Below, piece after piece: positions 59,899 to 64,000 of a DNA stretch of 64,000 nt. This stretch comes from Rhodoferax sp. (lineage in GTDB: Bacteria; Pseudomonadota; Gammaproteobacteria; Burkholderiales; Burkholderiaceae_C). The stretch spans positions 183,973-247,972 of the forward strand of contig NZ_JABBPD010000003.1 of NCBI RefSeq assembly GCF_012927445.1. Reading direction: 5' to 3'. Under the pieces are notes generated by a model. That model had not been told where the DNA came from. It made no database searches and saw only the letters and a program-made list of their open reading frames with translations. How positions within the stretch are numbered: position 1 is the first letter of the stretch; each line of letters opens with the position of its first letter. The position numbers and the translations under genes were made by a program.

Positions 59899-60141
59899 AT
59901 GTTTGATAAAAGCGGCCAATGGATTTACCTTGAAACGTTCGAAGATTTTGACAATGGCCTGTCAGACCTGATCGAACTCTGGTCAAGTACAGCTACCCAA
60001 GCGGTCAAAGAATCAGCACTCGCTCACTTTAAAGAAAACTTGGAGGGTGCCATGCTTAATTGGGCTGACAACCGAGCCAAGTTGAAAAAATACACAGCCA
60101 TTGGTAAAGAGTTGGCTGAGTTTGAAGAAGCACTGAAGTAA
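59899..60141 (+). CDS. Hypothetical protein (80 aa)
   Basis: MFDKSGQWIYLETFEDFDNGLSDLIELWSS...; intact ORF with AAAGAAA-rich leader. Confidence 0.5.
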   Translation: MFDKSGQWIYLETFEDFDNGLSDLIELWSSTATQAVKESALAHFKENLEGAMLNWADNRAKLKKYTAIGKELAEFEEALK

Positions 60142-60151
60142 GGCTCACCCA

Positions 60152-60406
60152 ATGGAATCCACAAATGAAGCGATCGCTTGGGAGGCATTGAAAAGTCTTG
60201 GCGACACAGCTTTGGCGCGCGGTGGAATTCAAGGCGTTCTTCAGATGTTTGTCAGCGTGCTCACGTCAGCAGAACAAGTGGCGCGAGAAAGTGATGATGC
60301 AGGCCATCCTGAAGAGATGATTTCGGATGCTATATCCACCTGGATCACGTCGACTTATGTCCCTGAAATGCAGCAAGAGCTTTCAAACGGACCGGGTACA
60401 GCATAG
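60152..60406 (+). CDS. Hypothetical protein (84 aa)
   Basis: Intact ORF 10 bp after the previous one. Confidence 0.45.
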   Translation: MESTNEAIAWEALKSLGDTALARGGIQGVLQMFVSVLTSAEQVARESDDAGHPEEMISDAISTWITSTYVPEMQQELSNGPGTA

Positions 60407-60517
60407 GGTCCCATTACGTTGCAATCGGGGTATCCGCAGGATTGCTCTGCACCCCATTGGGGCTCTGCATTGGTTCGGTAGTGGCAATCAGACGAATTTC
60501 ATCAATTTGCTGGAACA

Positions 60518-60673
60518 CTATTTAAGGTGAAGCGCCCCGAAGCCAAACATACCAATGAGTCCGATTGCGATCAGATAGATGGCCACAATGAAGTTCAAGA
60601 GCTTTGGCACGAGCAATATAAGAACCCCTGCAATGAGCGAGATCAGGGGCGTCAGATCAATGTGAATATTCAT
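60518..60673 (-). CDS. Small DUF3096-like membrane protein (51 aa)
   Basis: Below ORF-track cutoff; minus strand MNIHIDLTPLISLIAGVLILLVPKLLNFIVAIYLIAIGLIGMFGFGALHLK*. Confidence 0.75.
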   Translation of the reverse strand: MNIHIDLTPLISLIAGVLILLVPKLLNFIVAIYLIAIGLIGMFGFGALHLK

Positions 60674-60756
60674 GAGATTTCCGAAGTTGTTGAGTCACAA
60701 CAGTAACTTTGAAACTTGAACCTGTGACTCAATGGAAGAAGTGCCACGGCTACATT

Positions 60757-61851
60757 TCACTTGACTAGTTTTTTAGCCAACGTAAAGAGGTCGTTTTGAG
60801 GATTTAGTTCGCCAGAGATGCGCTCTGGTAATTCAACGCTAAATCTCACGCTGTCAAACACCACATGGCTTCGACGCTTGATGTCGCTGCGCCTCAATAT
60901 TTGCACCGCCTCGTCGTTCATATCGTAAACACGTATAAAACCATGTTGCCAACTGGACTGATATTGGGACCAAGTTTGCATTTCGTCATGGATGTACCCG
61001 TGGCCAGCGTCACTTCCGTAGCAAGACAATTTTGATAAAAACAGACTCTGGAGTTCCGAACGTTCAGTGCTCGCTGGATTGCATCCAAGCCACTTAAGAA
61101 TTACTTCTACCTGGCTCGGCAATGTAATACCGATAACGTTGCCGTCAGTCTTCGGCGAAGGCTTAAATCCAAGGCTTAGCAGATCAAGTTGCTCTAGCGG
61201 CTCACTGGATTCAGAGCGTCTAGGGTCAACTTGCATGGGGCTATTTATGTGGTGTACCGATCTATCACCCCGCGTAGATTTAACCTCCACTGCGGCATTG
61301 CCAAAGACGAAATCACGCGATGCTTGCTCGTGCCCACGCCACGCATTCACCGCCAATGCTCTCTGTGTTGAATTTGAAGCGACGCTGAGTAGCACTTCAA
61401 GAAACCTCAATTCACCTATCAGGCCGAGAAGCTCATCTTCGCTCAATGCGGTTCTCCGTAGAATCATCTCAAGGAGGGGTTCCGTTTGTGAGAACCCATT
61501 TTGAAGAGACGCTATGACACCTTTGCGGAAAAGCTCTTCCGCCAAAAAGGCCGTCGCTGCGGTGAAATGCTCTTCGGCTGGCAATACCAATCGGTTTGCT
61601 TTAAACACATCACCTGTAGTCCGAGTCCATTGATCAAATCGTAAATATCGCCTTACCAATGGCGAACTCGCCCTTAATTCCTCGCCACAAAGGAATAACT
61701 CGATGTTGCCGCCTATCTGTCTTGAGAATCCAATCGTGTGGCTAGCTTCGCACCAATGTACCTCACGCTCATTTTCAAACTTTGGAAACGGCAACTCTTC
61801 CGCAAGTCGCAACAAATTTTCAAACGATGTAGTGTAATTATTTTTCAACAT
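60757..61851 (-). CDS. PD-(D/E)XK (DUF4420-type) protein of a Z1-associated defence locus
   Basis: ASRDFVFGNAAVEVKSTRGDRSVHHINSPMQVDP; directly downstream of the Z1 gene. Confidence 0.75.
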   Translation of the reverse strand: MLKNNYTTSFENLLRLAEELPFPKFENEREVHWCEASHTIGFSRQIGGNIELFLCGEELRASSPLVRRYLRFDQWTRTTGDVFKANRLVLPAEEHFTAATAFLAEELFRKGVIASLQNGFSQTEPLLEMILRRTALSEDELLGLIGELRFLEVLLSVASNSTQRALAVNAWRGHEQASRDFVFGNAAVEVKSTRGDRSVHHINSPMQVDPRRSESSEPLEQLDLLSLGFKPSPKTDGNVIGITLPSQVEVILKWLGCNPASTERSELQSLFLSKLSCYGSDAGHGYIHDEMQTWSQYQSSWQHGFIRVYDMNDEAVQILRRSDIKRRSHVVFDSVRFSVELPERISGELNPQNDLFTLAKKLVK

Positions 61852-61859
61852 TGATCCTC

Positions 61860-63882
61860 TTAAGAACCTGGCCTTAGCGCTGCAATATGGTCGGGACCGC
61901 CCAAAGGTAGTGCGAGGCCCACGGTAACAGCGTCTTGTTTCCCATCAATACCACGAATTACATGGAATAGGACCAATCCAGGAGAACCTCTTTTTCTCCA
62001 GATTGGTTCCCCTTCGGTTCGAGTAGGAGGAGTACCACTATGAACGTGATAGTCGAACAGTTGATCTCCGAGATAGGCATCATCACCGTGTCCAGGATTC
62101 CTACTACCCCAAGTAGAAACAAGCACGCCATCCCGAGACCCGCGATCCATCCGAAGTATTCCTTCAGCAGCCAGACGAGGGTCGTCACATTTTCCAGCAG
62201 AGCCGTATCTGATGCCAATATAGAATTTTGGTGCAGACGCAGCGTATTCTTTTAAATTGATCATGGACCATGGAGTAATTCGGTCATCAGTGGGAATAAT
62301 TCCTCTAGCCTTCCTGCTTAGTAATGCACTCCACAGTCGCAAATAAGCACCAACACTGTATGGGCAAGAAGGCGGACTAACAATTTCTGCTCCGCCCAAA
62401 ATATGACTAGGCGGACGGAACAAAGGAGCCTCAGGAAAAGTCAACCCGTTCTGCGCTTCCAATGCTCTCCAACGCTTGTGATTTTCTCCTTCGGGATTTG
62501 GTGAGTGACTTGAATACCTAAACGACTCAAGCAGTTCAGCAACTTGGACCAAACTCAGTTGACGTTGCATGGATTTTCCGCGCAACGTATTTCCAACGAC
62601 CACGTCGAACCATGTGTTACTTTCTAACAGCCTCGCCAAGACGCCAGTGTTGTTTGAGGAAAATGCTGATGTCTCAATAACTCTGATAAATGGATCTGCA
62701 CCTGGACAAAGTGGCAATGCCCTCAAATTTGCAATTTTTCCTGTGGCGCGAAAACCAAGTCCTTGTAAAACAGTCGGCTTGGGTGCAATACCTGGATTAG
62801 CATTCATTTCACCCAGAATTTCTTTGCGCAATGCTTCATCACCCTCGTGGTAAGCAAGAAATAAGTGATACTGGTCCGTGAACAAGAAAACTCTGCACAT
62901 GTTTAGGTAGGTTCCTCGATAACCGAACCAACGCTGCATCTGCATTTGAGTATCTGACGCTGGTTCGTCCGCACTACGTAGAAAGATCGTCGTAGTCAAT
63001 CCCTCTAGAGTAATGCCACGGGACATAACGTTTCCAGAGACAAAAATCGTGAAAATGTCTTTAGCTGCAACAAATAGATCATCGCCAACTTTCTCAGGCT
63101 CAAACTGTGGCCTTTCGTCGGCCCTTGGATTGCTATTTATCACCGTCAATCGCGTATGGGGAAAGACCTCATTCTTGAGTAGCCGCTTAATTTCAGGCCA
63201 ATCTGCATCATCCACTTTGGAACTCAAATTACCATTCGGTAAAAATGAAAGCGAATGCCGCGTTTCATCGAAAAGAGTTAACCATTTTCGCCATTTGCCA
63301 TCCTCAGCTTCCAGGCGATTTAGAAGTCCTTGAACACTCATGATGGATTGACTACTATAGTCAATGTCATCTGCCACGCTCTGAATAACATCAGACAAAA
63401 ATTCCTGTGTCCAATCGATAACTTCTCGCGCTGCTGTAAAGTGAGTATCAATACGAGCAGACGGATGAAAAAGCATCGTGTGCGGTTTGGGCGACCTCAA
63501 TCGAACTCTTTTTTCCGTATCAGACGCTGCATTGCGAGCGTCACAAAGACTTCGTTTAGACAAAAATAGACGAACAGCACCGCTGACAAAATATGACCGA
63601 AGTGCATCTCCTAGCAAATCGCTACGCTCCTTCTCCACTCGAAATCCAAAATCTACCAGAGACTCATTGGGTTCTTGCAACGGAAAATCGCGAGTAATAC
63701 AGGGAGCACCTTGCAATCCAGTAAGGCGCCTGTAAAACAATTCACCTCCCGTGTAGTAACTACTCAAGCCGAGCGGCTCAGTGAAGGTGGAGTCTCTCGG
63801 CGGTTCTATTGATCCAGAATCTAGTGGCACCCGCAGAGCGGCGACAAAATCCGTTGGACTCAATGGGTTGTGGTCAGACCCC
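61860..63882 (-). pseudogene. Z1-domain ATPase, N-terminus removed by an IS element
   Basis: FVSGNVMSRGITLEGLTTTIFLRSADEPASDTQMQMQRWFGYRGTYLNMCRVF; no Walker A; ORF's own ATG lies in IS-end sequence. Confidence 0.75.
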
Positions 63883-64000
63883 TGATGGCCACCCAAATTC
63901 CCCCACTTGTGGCCACCTCAAATTCCCCCACCCCGAGCGCAGCGAGATGACGGGTTAAATCCCGCTGTTTCACAGCCTCGGTCAGTACCAGGCAGGACGT
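63883..64000. mobile_element. End of an IS21-family-like element continuing past the window
   Basis: Tandem TGGCCACCCAAATTCCCCCAC / TGGCCACCTCAAATTCCCCCACC, typical of IS21-type multiple terminal repeats. Confidence 0.65.

Overview
The window looks like a chromosomal segment of a Comamonadaceae-type betaproteobacterium (Rhodoferax/Polaromonas-like; inferred from gene content and repeat style, not tested). Conserved blocks: (i) a complete protocatechuate 4,5-cleavage operon in pmdU-E-F-D-A-B-C order on the minus strand (2.7-9.1 kb), a liv-type ABC transporter (9.2-13.8 kb), a LysR regulator, a DUF1932-type dehydrogenase, and divergent IclR/pobA genes; (ii) a gentisate / 3-hydroxybenzoate cluster (28-32.6 kb); (iii) hrpA, argA, ppk2, dsbB, yggX, mnmC, a ribokinase and a nucleoside hydrolase (32.6-44.5 kb); (iv) an assimilatory sulfate reduction cluster (44.6-50.8 kb) followed by fdxA and fpr; (v) two thiamine gene sets, each preceded by a TPP riboswitch (52.3-59.4 kb). 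Accessory DNA lies at 18.8-27 kb (thiolase remnant fused to an IS30 remnant, an attC-bearing GIY-YIG gene cassette, an orphan FtsK-gamma protein, a DUF2779/WYL module, a Cys/His repeat protein) and downstream of two tandem tRNA-Asn genes (59.7-64 kb: small ORFs, then a PD-(D/E)XK/Z1 defence remnant cut by an IS21-like end). The best leads are: a dispersed ~50-60 bp repeat that has also entered three protein-coding genes in frame; an imperfect direct repeat of the pmdU upstream region on both sides of the liv transporter; a lone integron-type cassette with no integrase in the window; and the truncated Z1 defence locus. All calls come from reading the sequence and translations; no database search was run.
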